From the NCBI RefSeq assembly GCF_901933205.1, contig NC_044576.1, positions 9,705,024-9,769,023 of the forward strand: a stretch of 64,000 nucleotides of DNA. The letters run 5' to 3'. Position numbers and translations under genes: made by a program. The stretch comes from Camarhynchus parvulus (taxonomy: Eukaryota > Chordata > Aves > Passeriformes > Thraupidae). Below the pieces are notes generated by a model. It was not told the origin of the DNA, made no database searches, and worked only from the letters and a program-made list of their open reading frames with translations. Below, piece after piece: positions 13,801-25,691 of this stretch (position 1 is the stretch's first letter; each line of letters begins with the position of its first letter).

Positions 13801-16503
13801 ATGTTTAGAGGCAGGTAAGAGTACTATTCAGAGATTTAGCTGTTATTAAGGTACTCATTGAAAGCACCATCTCATTAGATACCATATGTTTAAGAATGAA
13901 ATTCAGGCACACCTTAGCCCAAAGCTGTTTGGTCTTTTCCTTAGGATAATTGGAAGAAACTGAATTATCAAAATCATGGTGTCACTGAACACACAAACTT
14001 ACAAGCCAGACTTTCTGGAAATGAAGTATGATCAAAATATTCCCTTGGCTTTCCAGAGCCAAGGGCCATAACTGCCCTTTTGCAGAGTTAGGAAATCACT
14101 TGTTTTTTCTATGCCTTAGGACACTGTCTGTAGAATGCAAACACCTGAGTGATAAAATGACAGACAAGAAGATCAAGATGTTCAGATCATTGGGGCATCT
14201 GAGCAGACCTTTAGGGAGCTCACATACTCTGCTGCCTGGTGCAGTAGGAGAATAAATGGGGCACTCTGCAGTTTGACCTGTGGCAAGGTGGTTTTTGTTG
14301 ACTTTCTCACACTGAACCTGTAACACTTAGCTGTTTAATCATGCATTTGAAGACCTTTCCCACCTTCCATGTTTATGTTGGATTAACCATATATATTGAA
14401 GTACAATCCTTTGTAGTGTCAAGACTATACTGAACTGCTAGAGGGCTAAAAGGCAACAAAACAAAATCTGAGAAGAACACTTGTTTTGCACAAAGTAATT
14501 TGTTAAGTTCTTTTCAGCAACATAAAACTCTGCCTTTTGGACACCACATGGAACTGTAAGAAAATGCCAAGAGAAAATTTGAAGAGTTATCATAAATAAA
14601 GCACTTGTCATATTGCCCGTAAGTGCAGAGGTCTCTCTACTTTGTTATGCTCCAGTAATGGGCATAATGGTTTTATTTGCATAAAACCCAGATCCTATTA
14701 TACTGTGGCTGCTTCTTCTTAAGCTCTTAAAATTATACTGGCTTCCTGAACTATCATGTTCAGAGCTGTCTGAAAAAAAATCCAAACCAAAACACAAACA
14801 TTTGTTATCTTTTTATGAAGTGAATTATTTGCATAATGCATTTAGACTGGGAACAAAAAAAAATATTTAGAGTAAAAGACATTTCCTCCTGCAGAATGGA
14901 ACTCATTGGAGTGTCTAACCAAGGAAAAAAATGCATTTCTGCTGCTGCTTAATGGACATTACCAACAGGCAGTACAGATACCATGGGTCTCTAAATGATG
15001 GAGAATTTAAAATGAGTCACCTTCATAAAGTTATGTTCAGGAAGGATTATTTGGGAAAAAAATAGTCTTTTTTTCCCTGAGGGAGATTTTCATTGGTCTT
15101 ATTAATAGGAGAAGAAAATAAAAAATATTCTATTTCCATAATTCATCTACTCACATTGCAGTCCAGCCAAGCAGCACTGTGGAACTCGGAAGAGAACTAA
15201 CAGTAGCTGAGGCTGTTGGAATATCCTCCATAGGGCCTACATCACTACATTTTAAGAATATAGGAAGCATGTTATTTACTGGATATCCCAAAGCACACAT
15301 TATGTTTGTACAGCATAAAGAATTAGAGGGTCTACATCATAGTTCATCCAGCTTAAGATATTTTGAGTCATTCCCCCTTACCTTGTGTCAAGAGATGCAT
15401 CTGATACAGTAAGCAGCCCATGAAATCACTGTCATCCTTTTAACCACTCATACATGTTTGCAGCAATTTTTCCCAGCTGTATTCCCTTCCCAGACTTCTC
15501 TAGAATGGCTGAAGAGTTCAAACTATAATTAGCTGTATTCATTTTGAACTCTGTAGCTCCTCTGCTCATAGAATAATCCTTCACAGAGCAAGGAAATACC
15601 TAATGAGGATGAGAGACTGCTGAGGACAGCTCTTGGACGGTTGCCATCCTAGTCTAGAGGAGCAGGAATTTGGTCAAAGATTTCTCATTCCCTTGTCATC
15701 CAGTGATGCAGAAAGGAAGAAACTCCACTGGAGTCACTGAAATTTGGCTAAACTTAAAACTTCTAGATATTATTATCATGTTCTGGTAAGGTGTAAGATG
15801 ATGAAAACACAATAATGAATATACAGAGTACAGGTATCAGGGCTGGTAACTCCTTCTCCACATAGCAGAGAATGCATTGCTGTCCTCTTCAACAGCTTGC
15901 TCAGCAAAGAACTTCTCCTACTGTTTTTTGTTTGCTTGCTTTTATAAGAATTCAAAGGAAGCAGTACATTCACTGTTCTTTTTATATCAAGCTCTTGAAC
16001 TTCATGGGCATTTATTGTTGACTGTCTCAGAGAGAGCTATCTGCCCTGTGAAAGCCTTGAAACAAACCCAAAATACAGCTGAACAGTGGCGGAGATGCAA
16101 GGACACCACAGCTTGAATTGACTAGAGGTAACTGAATAAAAAGGCTGTATTTCAAAGCCAGTGCAGTTTACTGATTGGTCTTAAAATCTCAAAGCTCTCT
16201 CAGAATCTCTGTGGAGTTATTTCAACAAGCTCAGGGCTCTTTTCCAAGTAAGGTATTCAAATCACAAAAAAGGCTAAGAACAGCTATCACAGTAGGCATT
16301 GACATCTTGTCAAGAGCTCTGACCAGTCAGAACAGGAATGAATGAATTGCTTTCTCACCCCTGTAGACAGATTCTGGCAGGGTGAGGGGAGACTGACCTA
16401 GAAAAGCATTTCTTCTGTGTGTGGTTTGGGGGTCACTAGCACAGATGGCAGGGATACACAACATGAAAACAAGGAAAGCAACCACAATGCATTTTCTCGC
16501 CTC
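4838..16503. other. Unique AT-rich noncoding DNA
   Basis: No gene or clear transposon is visible. The longest frame in the window is here (10042-10530, plus, 162 codons). It starts at GTG, has no domain I recognise, and its composition is ordinary for translated noncoding DNA. Small structures include a T/G-rich patch at about 5318-5351, a tandem TGAGATTAA pair at 5832-5849, a short GAT repeat at 6234-6246, an inverted repeat at 7044-7067 and a CpG-bearing segment at 10867-11098. The octamer ATTTGCAT occurs near 14683 and 14828. None of these proves function. Confidence 0.55.
7044..7067. repeat. Perfect 9-bp inverted repeat
   Basis: The arms ACGAAATAG (7044-7052) and CTATTTCGT (7059-7067) are exact reverse complements around a 6-base spacer. 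The pairing does not extend outward. It could fold as a small hairpin in RNA or be a palindromic protein site. An AT-rich 9-bp match can also arise by chance in a window this long. Confidence 0.8.
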
Positions 16504-16695
16504 AAAAAAACCCCCAAAAAACCAAAGAGCAACTTGATCAACACAAAACCACAACAACAACAAAAACCCAAAAACAAACAAAAAAATCCACAAAAAACCC
16601 CCAACAAAAACAAAACAAAAAACCAACCAACCAAAAAAAAAAAAAAAACCAAAAAAAACAAGCCCCACCCCAGAACAAACAAATCCCAAACAAAT
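16504..16695. repeat. A/C-rich low-complexity tract (T/G-rich on minus)
   Basis: This stretch of about 190 bp is nearly pure A and C on the plus strand. It contains CAA triplets, AAAAAC/CCCCC runs, CCAA repeats and a 16-base A run at 16633-16648. Between about 16541 and 16661 only one base is neither A nor C. On the minus strand it reads as T runs broken by G runs, like the tracts at 25600, 29486, 36088 and 41958. Long open frames on both strands here come from low complexity and encode only Lys/Pro/Asn/Gln-rich or Phe/Gly/Val-rich strings. The origin is unknown, and a decayed retroposon tail is possible. Confidence 0.9.
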
Positions 16696-17753
16696 AGAAG
16701 CCAAAACAAATGTCAGCTTCCTGGCTTGCCTGTATCTTGATACACAAGCCAAAGTATATTTTTGCTGGGTGAGGTATGGGGGACAGAGTGGTAGAGCTAC
16801 ACACCACTTTCTGTGTAAGTTGCTGTATTTGTAACAGGATTTCCTCCAGAAATTCAGTAGAAGTCATTACCTCACACAACTGTGGTAGCACCTTTGGCAT
16901 CATGACAAAACCAAAGGTAAAAATCTTCTCCATGAGCATCCAAGCTCACTGTCACAGCTCCTGCTGATCACTGAGCTGCCTGCCCTCCTTTCTCTCTACC
17001 CTCCTCCCCAGTTGGATTACATGGCAGCAAATTTGCAATTTCATTTCCTGTATTTTCATACATTGTCAAATCCTAAGGATGGAATATTCTGTTAGCCTTA
17101 AAACTTCTATTATTCATTATTTAAATAATCCTATGTTTTTATAATCAAGCAGCAAGTATTGGTCCAGCCCCAGGAACAACACAGGCTCACATCTTGATCC
17201 CACTGTATTTAAAAGCAGGAAAGGCATCCCTAGATTTCACAACAAGGAGACAACATGATTCAGTTTGTAGGACTGAAACACTCATGACACAGAAGATTTT
17301 AACCAGTCCAAGTACGGCACTGCTCAGGATTTTTTTTTAATCACATTTTCACAACACTTCTGTGATTTAGTAGCCCAGTTTCTAAATCTCACTGGAACTC
17401 ATGGAGGCTTATGAAATATTAACAACTTACAAACCAAACTAAAACATTAGATGCTAGATAAAGCAGCTATCTATAGTCTTTTAATTGTCAAAACCATTTT
17501 AAATTAATACACTCCTGTTAAGGCTTCCAAGATCATTAATAGTAAGCTCCTACTCATTTCCAGATTCTGAATTTAAATTCTTGGGATTTTAGTCTACATT
17601 TTCACTTGTCTTTGAAGCACATAGTATCAGAGTCATATCACCTGTGGGCTTGGAAACACCTTTTAGTGCTGTTCTGCTTTGCATATTTGCTATGTGATAC
17701 TGGAGACAGGGTTACAGGTTTGGTGACTCTTATGCTTCCAGTGGTTGAGATTA
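16696..17753. other. Unique noncoding DNA
   Basis: I see no gene, RNA or recognisable repeat between the A/C-rich tract and the CR1 fragment. Open frames are 63 codons or shorter, apart from those that run in from the flanking repeats. Confidence 0.6.
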
Positions 17754-17930
17754 ACAGAATCCCAGCATCAATTATATTGGAAAAGACCTCTAATGCCACC
17801 GTGGCACTGAGTGCCACATCCAGTCTTCCCTTAAACACCTCAGGAATGGAGACTCCACCACCTTCCTGGGCAGCCCATTCCCAGATCTCATCACCCTTTC
17901 TGTGAAGAATGTTCTACCTGAGTACTGGAA
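17754..17930 (-). mobile_element. CR1 LINE 3' end, with internal gap
   Basis: Read on the plus strand this is the reverse complement of an avian CR1 3' end. It has an ACAGAATC-type tail, then TTGGAAAAGACCTC, then GGCACTGAGTGCCACATCC, CCTTAAACACC, GACTCCACCACCTTCCTGGG and CACCCTTTCTGTGAAGAA in the expected order, so the element lies on the minus strand. The usual stretch between the GACCTC motif and the GGCACTGAG motif is much shortened. The copy is cut at its 5' side and has lost its coding part, so it cannot move. The open frames through it are accidental. Its subfamily was not determined. Confidence 0.9.
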
Positions 17931-20900
17931 GCTTACTGATTTCTACTGAGCTCTTTATTTTTAAATGTGTCCTCTGAATTTTTAAAATTTGGATGTGAAA
18001 GCATTTTATAAAATACTTGCTTAATAGCATCAAAGGTAACTTCATAAAGAAATTAAATACAAAATAATTTCTTTTGCTGTTTTGAGAAGTCGACTGAAGT
18101 TTTATGCAAAGTCACTACAATAAATATGCCATTGAAAAAATTTCACGTGCTCACTTTGATTTTCATTATGTCTGTAAGACTTATTTAGATTTGCAGGGGG
18201 CTGAGATTTTTTTAGTTTGGTAACCTTGTTGCTTCTCATTCATGCCATGATCCTAATACATGTTTAATGCCCAAGTCCAATCCATCAGCCCAGCAAACAT
18301 CATTACTGCCTGAGATTAGGTTCAAGTTACCGTATAATCAGGCTTGTGTGCAGCTCAGGAACAGCAACCCAGCAGAAAACAGCAGGAACAACTTCAAATG
18401 CCTTTCAGCTGGTGTGACAGCAAGTGCTTCTCAGGTATGCCAGGGCAAAGACAAATAGTGGCAGCCAAACCAAGTGGTGGAAAAGCTGGGGAAGTTTGTA
18501 TGAAGGATGCCGAACACCAAAGCAAAAGCTTTGCTCCCTGAATGCAGGAGGCTAACGCAGGAATACAGAGGCAGACTGTTGATGGGAAGTGTCTGGCTAC
18601 ACCAGCAACAAATGCTGGGTGATGTACCACACAAGAGCCATTTAAATGGCAGCCTGTCCTCTTCTTCACCAGGCTGCAGCTTGGATAACTAGGATAACTG
18701 CTGACCTTCTTTCTAGTTTCACTTTGGAGTGAGGCAGGGCAAATCCCTCTCTTGCAAATGGTGCAAAATGGCAATTGCAAAGTACAACCGGCAGTGCTGA
18801 AAAACAGCACATCAATCAGAGACCTTTAGCAACAGGATAGGAATCACCTCCCAGCAAGGGGTCTGAATAAATTTCTAACTGATTACTATTGCAGCTTAGT
18901 TGCCTGCCCTTAGAGAAAACCACAGAAAATGTTTCCATTCTTCTTCTGCATAGGCAGAAGTTTTATAACCCCTGAAAATGCTTCAGAAGAAAAAGTTTCT
19001 CCTTCACTGGTACCTGAATCTCCAAATAAATCCACAGCACTCACAGCCAGTGCTGTGAGTGGATGGTCCAAGACTAGATTTATGCAACCTGTTAGGGCTG
19101 CAAGTACTGCCAGGCACAGTCAGCTGTAGCCAATACCCAGAAAAAAATGATGCCTACTTCAGCCTGGAGAAATCCTGGAAATAGGAGGATCTCCAAATGG
19201 TAGATCTAATAGTTTGTAGTCTAAGCAAATTCAAATCAGATGTACTTAAGGATAAACCCAAAAGCTGAAAATTCACAGTGCTCAGAGATGTTATGTACCA
19301 GGGAGTTCAGACATCAATTAGAAAAGGTCAAGTCAAAAACCTCTTCAGGCTGGGTTTTGCTGTGGACGTGCCAGCTGACCATTTGAGCAAGGGAGGATGC
19401 AGAAAGCTCATGCTGTTTGGTGCTCTCTAATGAAGAGGGACAGCAACACCCTGGCTGTCAAAAGGGAAGCATGAAGTCTAGATGCTGCATGATGTAAAGT
19501 AACACAAAACATCTCAATCAGAAATGTCCATCTTAGTTTGCAAAAAGCTTTCTCCTATGAAAAGCTGTCTCATATCATGCTCTCTCGTTTAGGGTATTGT
19601 GTTACTGTCAGGCAAGAGAACAGACAAGTAAGAATATACACTGTGGGTTGTGTTAACCACATTGCCTATGATTTTGGTTGGTTTTTGTTTAAATAAATAG
19701 CCTCCAAATACAACAGTGAGCTCCTGTTTCTGGTTGTTGAGACTTTTCTATCTTTTTCAACCTAAAAATCTTCTTTAACTAGGCCTAGAAATCTTTCTCT
19801 CCTTTTCCAAAGTGGAAAGGTACTGAATTTCCCTCCACTAAATTAGAAACCCAAGTCACAGCTGACAAGCATTTAATACTCTGTCCTGCAGGGTACTGTA
19901 CATTCACCTCAATATTGCCCCACAGACCAAAAATACTTCAATCTGTATGTTTGCATCAGGTGATGCCAGCAACAGCTGTGGGGCATTGCTCAGGAGCATG
20001 GTGCAAGTCACCACTCCGGGAAGGAATGTAGTCATGGAGCAGCAACACAAACCCCATTCACACTCCACACATTCCAACAAGACATTGATTGCTTAGCTTG
20101 GACAACACCTCTAAGATTGTTGAATGCAAAATCTTCAGGTTTTCCATGCTAAAATAGAACCCCAGGGCTCAGGGATTCAGATGCCTACAAATCCATCACT
20201 GGAGATGTGACTGCTAGATGCAGACACCAGAAGGAAGCCCCTTCTACAGTTCACAGAGAGTCAGAAGGTACATAAATAAGATAAAAACAATTAAATCACC
20301 ATGAATAATGTGATTTCTGTGATACTCTACTTGCATAATTAAGTACAGATGCCTGTGGAATCTTTCTATTTAAGGACTGCTTTTAACTCTGCACCAAAAA
20401 TATCAGCCTTAGGTTACAAAATAACAAGACAAACTTCACACCTTTATGCTTCTTTTGAAAGCCACATGTATGTAGTTAAGAAAAAACACACAGAAAACAT
20501 GAGGCTTGGAATACAAGATATTTCAACACCCTTGGTTCATGATAGTATATGTTTGGATAAGAAGGAAAAATTGATAATATTTAGAATATAAACAATAAAA
20601 ATATTTACCTATACAGTGAAAGAATTTATTGCCATATATTACGCAGATGCTTATAAAGAAAGCAACTAAGAGATTAGCCAGAAATATTTTAAAGAAGCAT
20701 TTTAAGAAATTTCCCTGTATAAGACTAGGAATGCTCTTAGGAAATAGAGATGGAGATGTGGCAGATGGGTTCAAGTTCACTGTAAATTTAGAGAAATGGC
20801 TGCTAAGAATAAGATACCCCGTAACTCTGATGACATTGACCATTGCTGTGGAAGTCCCCAGCTAGAACAAGTAATTTGCATCAAATTATTTTTCTATTTG

Positions 20901-23339
20901 TAGTTAGCCTTAAGAATTTTAAAATATTCTAATTCATCATAATTTAATTATTTGAAGACTCATTGCTACAAATAATCTTCCATGAGGGGATTATTGATGA
21001 GCCCTTCATCTTGAGTATATAAAGCAAAAATCAAGCATTGCCATTTAACTTAGATTTTTTGGTGTTGTATTTTTTATACACTTATAAGCATAATCATTAA
21101 AATTTGTGTCTTCTGATTAAAGACATCTGTATAAATTCATAATGTGATTTTGGAAAATATTCTTCATGTACATAAATCTAATGCTATGAACAGATATTTT
21201 TATACACTAAAATATTCATAGAAACCAAACAAAAGAATGGTCTGAACTAAATGTTGAGCTTTTTTCTTTAATAGTCTTTTATTCCAGTGACTACAAGTGA
21301 AGTTTGCTGAGGTATTATATTTATACTTTGCTAGCAAAAGCCAATGCCCCATCAGGACAGGACAACAGCTCTGCCAAGATAGCGCAGTATATTCTCCAAA
21401 GCCCATCCTCCCAGGTTATAGGTGCAGCCAAATTCTTTCACCTGAGACATTCTATGAAGTTTTGCTGTGATCACTATAGGTCATAACTGCACAAGAAAGG
21501 GTCAAACCCCTATTCCAAAGATATGGTGAAACAGGGTTTGGTGTTAATACGAACTCAGCCCAGGCTTCACATCATCCCTTGCAGAGGACTAATGTTCTGA
21601 GTACTAGCAAGAGATTGTACTTTTAACATCCTCACTGTGCAAACAAGCAGATCTAATTGTCTTTTTTTCTCTACAGGGACAAACAAAATGGGCATCTGTA
21701 AATGCCCTTTTAAATTGTCCAGACTAGTACTATACCTAGGCAAAAAAAATTACAGACCTAAATGTTTTCCCCTACATTACATGAAACTTAGTTGACTTTT
21801 CCCTGAAATTGTCCTTATTGCCAATCACACCAGAGCTAAATCTGCTGAGCATTCTCCCTAACATCACGTGCAAAGAGACTGTCAGCTCCCCATCACTGTG
21901 GATATAGATATGTGGATAGAAAGGCTATAATCCCACATAATGAAAAATGCATTTGATTTTTCCCATGAATCTAGGGGAATCTTTGTGCCAATGCTGTGAA
22001 GGAAAGCTATCCTAGTGAAAGCCTGACAGTCCCACCATGAATTAATTATATCTCATTCTTATCCCAGTCAAAAGAATTAGCCTAGAAATACCTCAGGTCA
22101 GATCCTTAGTAAAACAAGAAAACATTGCAAGCATAGCTGAGCAGAACTGGCCCTCCAGGCTGTTGTCACTGTGCTCATCAGGCAGATCTTTTTGTTGCAA
22201 AGAATTTGGGGAAGGTGGGTTGGGTTGCATCATTTTTTGGGCCAGCAAAGGAATCCTCGGAATCTTTGTTCTGACACCTGTCCCCCCTACAGGTTTTCCT
22301 TCCCTGCTGCAGCTCATTCTAGCCTGTGTCTCACTAAAGTTGGTACTCAGTCACCCCAGACATAAGGATATGCTCTCAAGTCAATCAGGATGTCAGGTAA
22401 ACACCCACAGGCAAACAGTGCTCTAGGAAATCAGCAATGGTTTAAGATGATGCTGTGAGACAAACAAAAATCTAGACAGTTTAAAAAAGGAAAAAACCTG
22501 CCCCTTGCACCTTAGATTTGAGGTGATATTTCTTCCTTGCTCACTGCTAAGCCCATCTGCTGATATATGCAATCTTTTTTAAGTCCCCTGTTTAAGAGAT
22601 CTTCTGCAATCATTTCCATGGCAACTAATTTTCATGTCACAAATAGAAAGCAATGCAGGTTCAAGAGGTGAAAAATCAGAGGCATATTGAGATAAACTTT
22701 TAAAAAGCTAGAATCATGCACCAGCAAAATCAGGTAAAAAAAAAAAAATTATGTCGGTTTAAATCAACCACTTGCCATATTATTGATTAAGTTTGCTGTG
22801 ATATAGGACTGCTTTTTGCCAGCTAATCTGTGCAATCCCTGGTGTGACTCTAGTGTGAGATGTAAACTTGGTAATGCCTGAATGTGAAACCTGTGGGCAC
22901 AGACATGGCAGCCAGGAGAGCAATTTTCCTGCAGGGATTCCAAAGTGGATGTGGCCCCACTGAGCACCAAGCCTCAGGCTCTGCTCTGTCCTGCTGTGCT
23001 CACTGCACATGGTGGTGACAGCGCTTCTCACAGCACCTCAGCAAACATTCACTCTTTTCTCTGAGCCCAAAAAGGAATCCAGGTGTAACAACTTCTCCAT
23101 TGCTGAACCCTGGATGTCCAGAAGGAAAACAACACTGTAGTAACACCAGCTTAATTTCTAAGGAAAAGTTATTTTCCTTATGGCTTACTCTTGAGCAGAC
23201 TTGGTACAGGAAATGATTATGGAGCTCTTACACTGCAGGTTTAGTTTTTCAGAGATATTCTCTCCCAAAACCCAACAATGCTGAATAACCTACCCAAAAA
23301 TGCCTGCAGGTAGTCAAAACTTCGCTAGGCAAGCGCCCT
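17931..23339. other. Unique AT-rich noncoding DNA
   Basis: No supported gene. The longest frame (18394-18810, minus, 138 codons) overlaps open frames on both strands and shows no domain. A polypyrimidine tract ending in CAG at about 21661-21676 looks like a 3' splice site. It is followed by a 38-codon open stretch and a small GGGCAT/ATGCCC hairpin (21690-21707), which is too little to call an exon. A 13-base A run lies at 22736-22748. A hairpin at 19038-19061 is listed separately. Confidence 0.55.
19038..19061. repeat. Perfect 9-bp inverted repeat
   Basis: CACTCACAG (19038-19046) and CTGTGAGTG (19053-19061) are exact reverse complements around CCAGTG. A competing 7-bp pairing, CAGCACT with AGTGCTG, overlaps it, so the 25 bases could fold two ways. 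No surrounding element boundary is visible. Confidence 0.75.
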
Positions 23340-23435
23340 GAGCATCAGAAACTGAACACATGCTGAGCAGGAGGTTGGATTGCAGCTCTCTGGGCTTCTC
23401 TCATAAGAGTGAAGATTTTGCAATTCTATGAATTT
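23340..23435 (+). mobile_element. Possible worn CR1 3' tail
   Basis: GAGCAGGAGGTTGGATT resembles the stretch that precedes the end of many CR1 copies. It is followed by a degraded CTCTGGGCTTCTC section and then by GCAATTCTATGAATT, like the ATTCTATG tail. The order fits a plus-strand CR1 end, but the middle is poorly preserved. It could be chance similarity. Confidence 0.35.
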
Positions 23436-25599
23436 CAGTGTGTTGGTGTCTCATTGAGCACAAATCTGATTTGCACACTGAGATACAGGGCCACAACAAA
23501 AGAAACAGCTGAAACTCATTCCCACAGTGCTACATCAGTGCAGGAATTATAAAAATGTTTTCAAAATTATGACATATGTTTCTGTTATGTGATTTATGTT
23601 GGTGTTTCCCTACCTTAAGTGAATCACATTATCTCACTTTGGGTCTATATCAGACCAAGGCAACTTTGTTATAGATTAGGTATTTTCCTCACTTTTTTTT
23701 TCCTACACAGAAGGCCATAAAGTTGCATGTGATCACATCTCCAGGGCAATACCATGTTTCTAGAAAATTCATCATATTGAGATATTTGTGTCCTCTGTTA
23801 TATAAGGAGATAAATTTACAGAAACTGATCATCAGGAAACTTTAAACTGCTAACTAGGACAAATTGCTGACCTCAGGAACTGCTGATGTAGCAAGCAGGA
23901 ATATGTTTGACAGAAGAACCAAGAGAAATAACAATCATAAAGAATTTGAATTATCTGAAGGAATGATTTCTTGGCATTCCTTTCATGTGCAGTAGGCAGC
24001 TCAAATGACTTCCTGGTGGCTTAATACGTTTAAGTCACACCTACTGCTTTAAGCTGACATATTTCATTATCAATGGAATGTTCTTCTTACATATGGACTA
24101 ATTAGGCACTTGTGGGCCTCTTACCACAAAATTATTATTTTAAATCACAGAATCAGCTGGGAAAAAGCTTAGAGAGATAAGAAATTATGACTGACCAGAA
24201 TCTATGTGAGTGGGAAGTAAATCCTGAATTAGTCACATAAACCTAATTCCCAAGATTCAACACTTCCTAAATTTATTATGAGATTAGTATTCACATACAG
24301 AAACTAAAAGAGTAAAATCTTACAAAAATATTAGAGATGCAGGGGAAGGCAAGTTGTAAAATACAAGCTATTGCAACAGTCTTTCTTCTCATTCCTGATT
24401 GCCCACAGAAAGCAGAGAAATATTGTCATGTGGAAGCAAAGAAGAAAAATCCCAAACCCACAAAACCCCAAAAACCCAACAAACTCAGATAAGGCCATCT
24501 CCTGCAAGTATAAATGTCAGAAGCCCAGCATAATATTCCACATCAGAATCCAGTATTTCATTTCTTGAGAAGTCAAGATAGATTTCATAGTAAGAGTTGT
24601 GGCTTAGCCATTAAGTCACAGGAACCGTAAGGCTGCAGTGTGCCCCAAGGCAGAAGCATTTCTCAGCTGTCACCACTGTGTACTTTCTCCACAACCCATC
24701 CCACAAGCAACCTGCTAATCTAAAATGACATTAAGACACAACATTTGTCTAAACACATCACCTAAGTGAATCCATTTAAATCAAAGTTTAGCACCTCTTA
24801 AATGCACAAAGCCAAACCTAATAAAGGGCTGGAAAGAGGTTTTACCAACTCAAATTTGAAAAATGCATAGAGGAAGATATTTACTTTTCATTTTATCTCA
24901 AATGAAGGAGCCTAATTCCATTATGGCACACAGAAGAGGATGAAACAAAGCAGTTAAAACTCACAGACACATCAAATCTATTTAAAGCATAACTACATGC
25001 AAACTTGGGAGTAAGATGGAAGTGGCACTGTAGGAAATGCAGTCACTGCCCACCTTTAGATATGGTACCAATTAAAGTCTAGAAACAAAAGAAAAAAATC
25101 TAGCAGCAAACTGATTCACTCAGTACTGAGAAACTGCATGAGAAGTCTTTAATCTCCAAATAGCTGTGACCAAAACTCATTAGGAGATGGCAATCCTTAG
25201 CAAAGAACAGAAAAATCTTAGTCTTGATTTTGTTAGAGAAAGCGTCAGATCGCAGAGAGGATCAAACCAGCATCTTAAAATGGCTCACTCCCAAAGTCTG
25301 AGCAGAAATAAATTGGAAAAGCATTTAGAAGAAGTACTTTTTGAATTTATTTTGATATCAGGATCATTGAAGCCAAGCATTTCCTTTAAAGTAATTAAAA
25401 GCAAAATTAATAGCACATTTAAGAAAGCATTTAAACTTGAGTTGCTGAAATATTGTTGAATATTTCTGAATCATCTTCAGGAAAACAAATGGCTAAAATC
25501 TGCTGCAAGTGATAAAAATGAGACCAAGAAAAGAGGCTACTTTGCAGATCCAGCATTTCTGAAAATCTAGTTGTTGAATTACTTGTTTTTCAAATAAAT
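23436..25599. other. Unique noncoding DNA with small A/C tract
   Basis: No gene is visible. At about 24144-24182 the string AATCACAGAATCAGCTGG resembles the reversed tail of a CR1, but the match ends within about 40 bases, so I leave it as a doubtful fragment. A short A/C-rich patch (24446-24486) belongs with the other low-complexity tracts. Confidence 0.55.
24446..24486. repeat. Short A/C-rich tract
   Basis: About 40 bases of A runs broken by CCC and CCCC, with few other bases. It is the smallest clear member of the dispersed A/C (T/G) tract set in this window. Confidence 0.75.
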
Positions 25600-25691
25600 T
25601 GGGTAGGCTTTGGGGGTTTTGTTGCATTTTCTCTTTGTTTGTTTGGGGTTTGTTTGCTTTGGGTTGGTTTTTTGGTTTTGGTTTTATTTTC
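25600..25691. repeat. T/G-rich low-complexity tract
   Basis: T runs alternate with runs of two to five G on the plus strand, including GGGGG, GGGG and GGG. It is the opposite orientation to the tracts at 16504, 36088 and 41958. The spacing between G runs is too long and uneven for a standard quadruplex motif. The frames that read through it on the minus strand are Lys/Pro/Asn/Gln-rich low complexity. Confidence 0.85.

Noticed and set aside
16327..16939. Overlapping frames of 103-141 codons on both strands
   Set aside because: They owe their length to the A/C-rich tract, which lacks stop codons. The products are homopolymer-like.
24144..24182. AATCACAGAATCAGCTGG as a CR1 tail
   Set aside because: Similarity stops within about 40 bases, which is too short to separate from chance.
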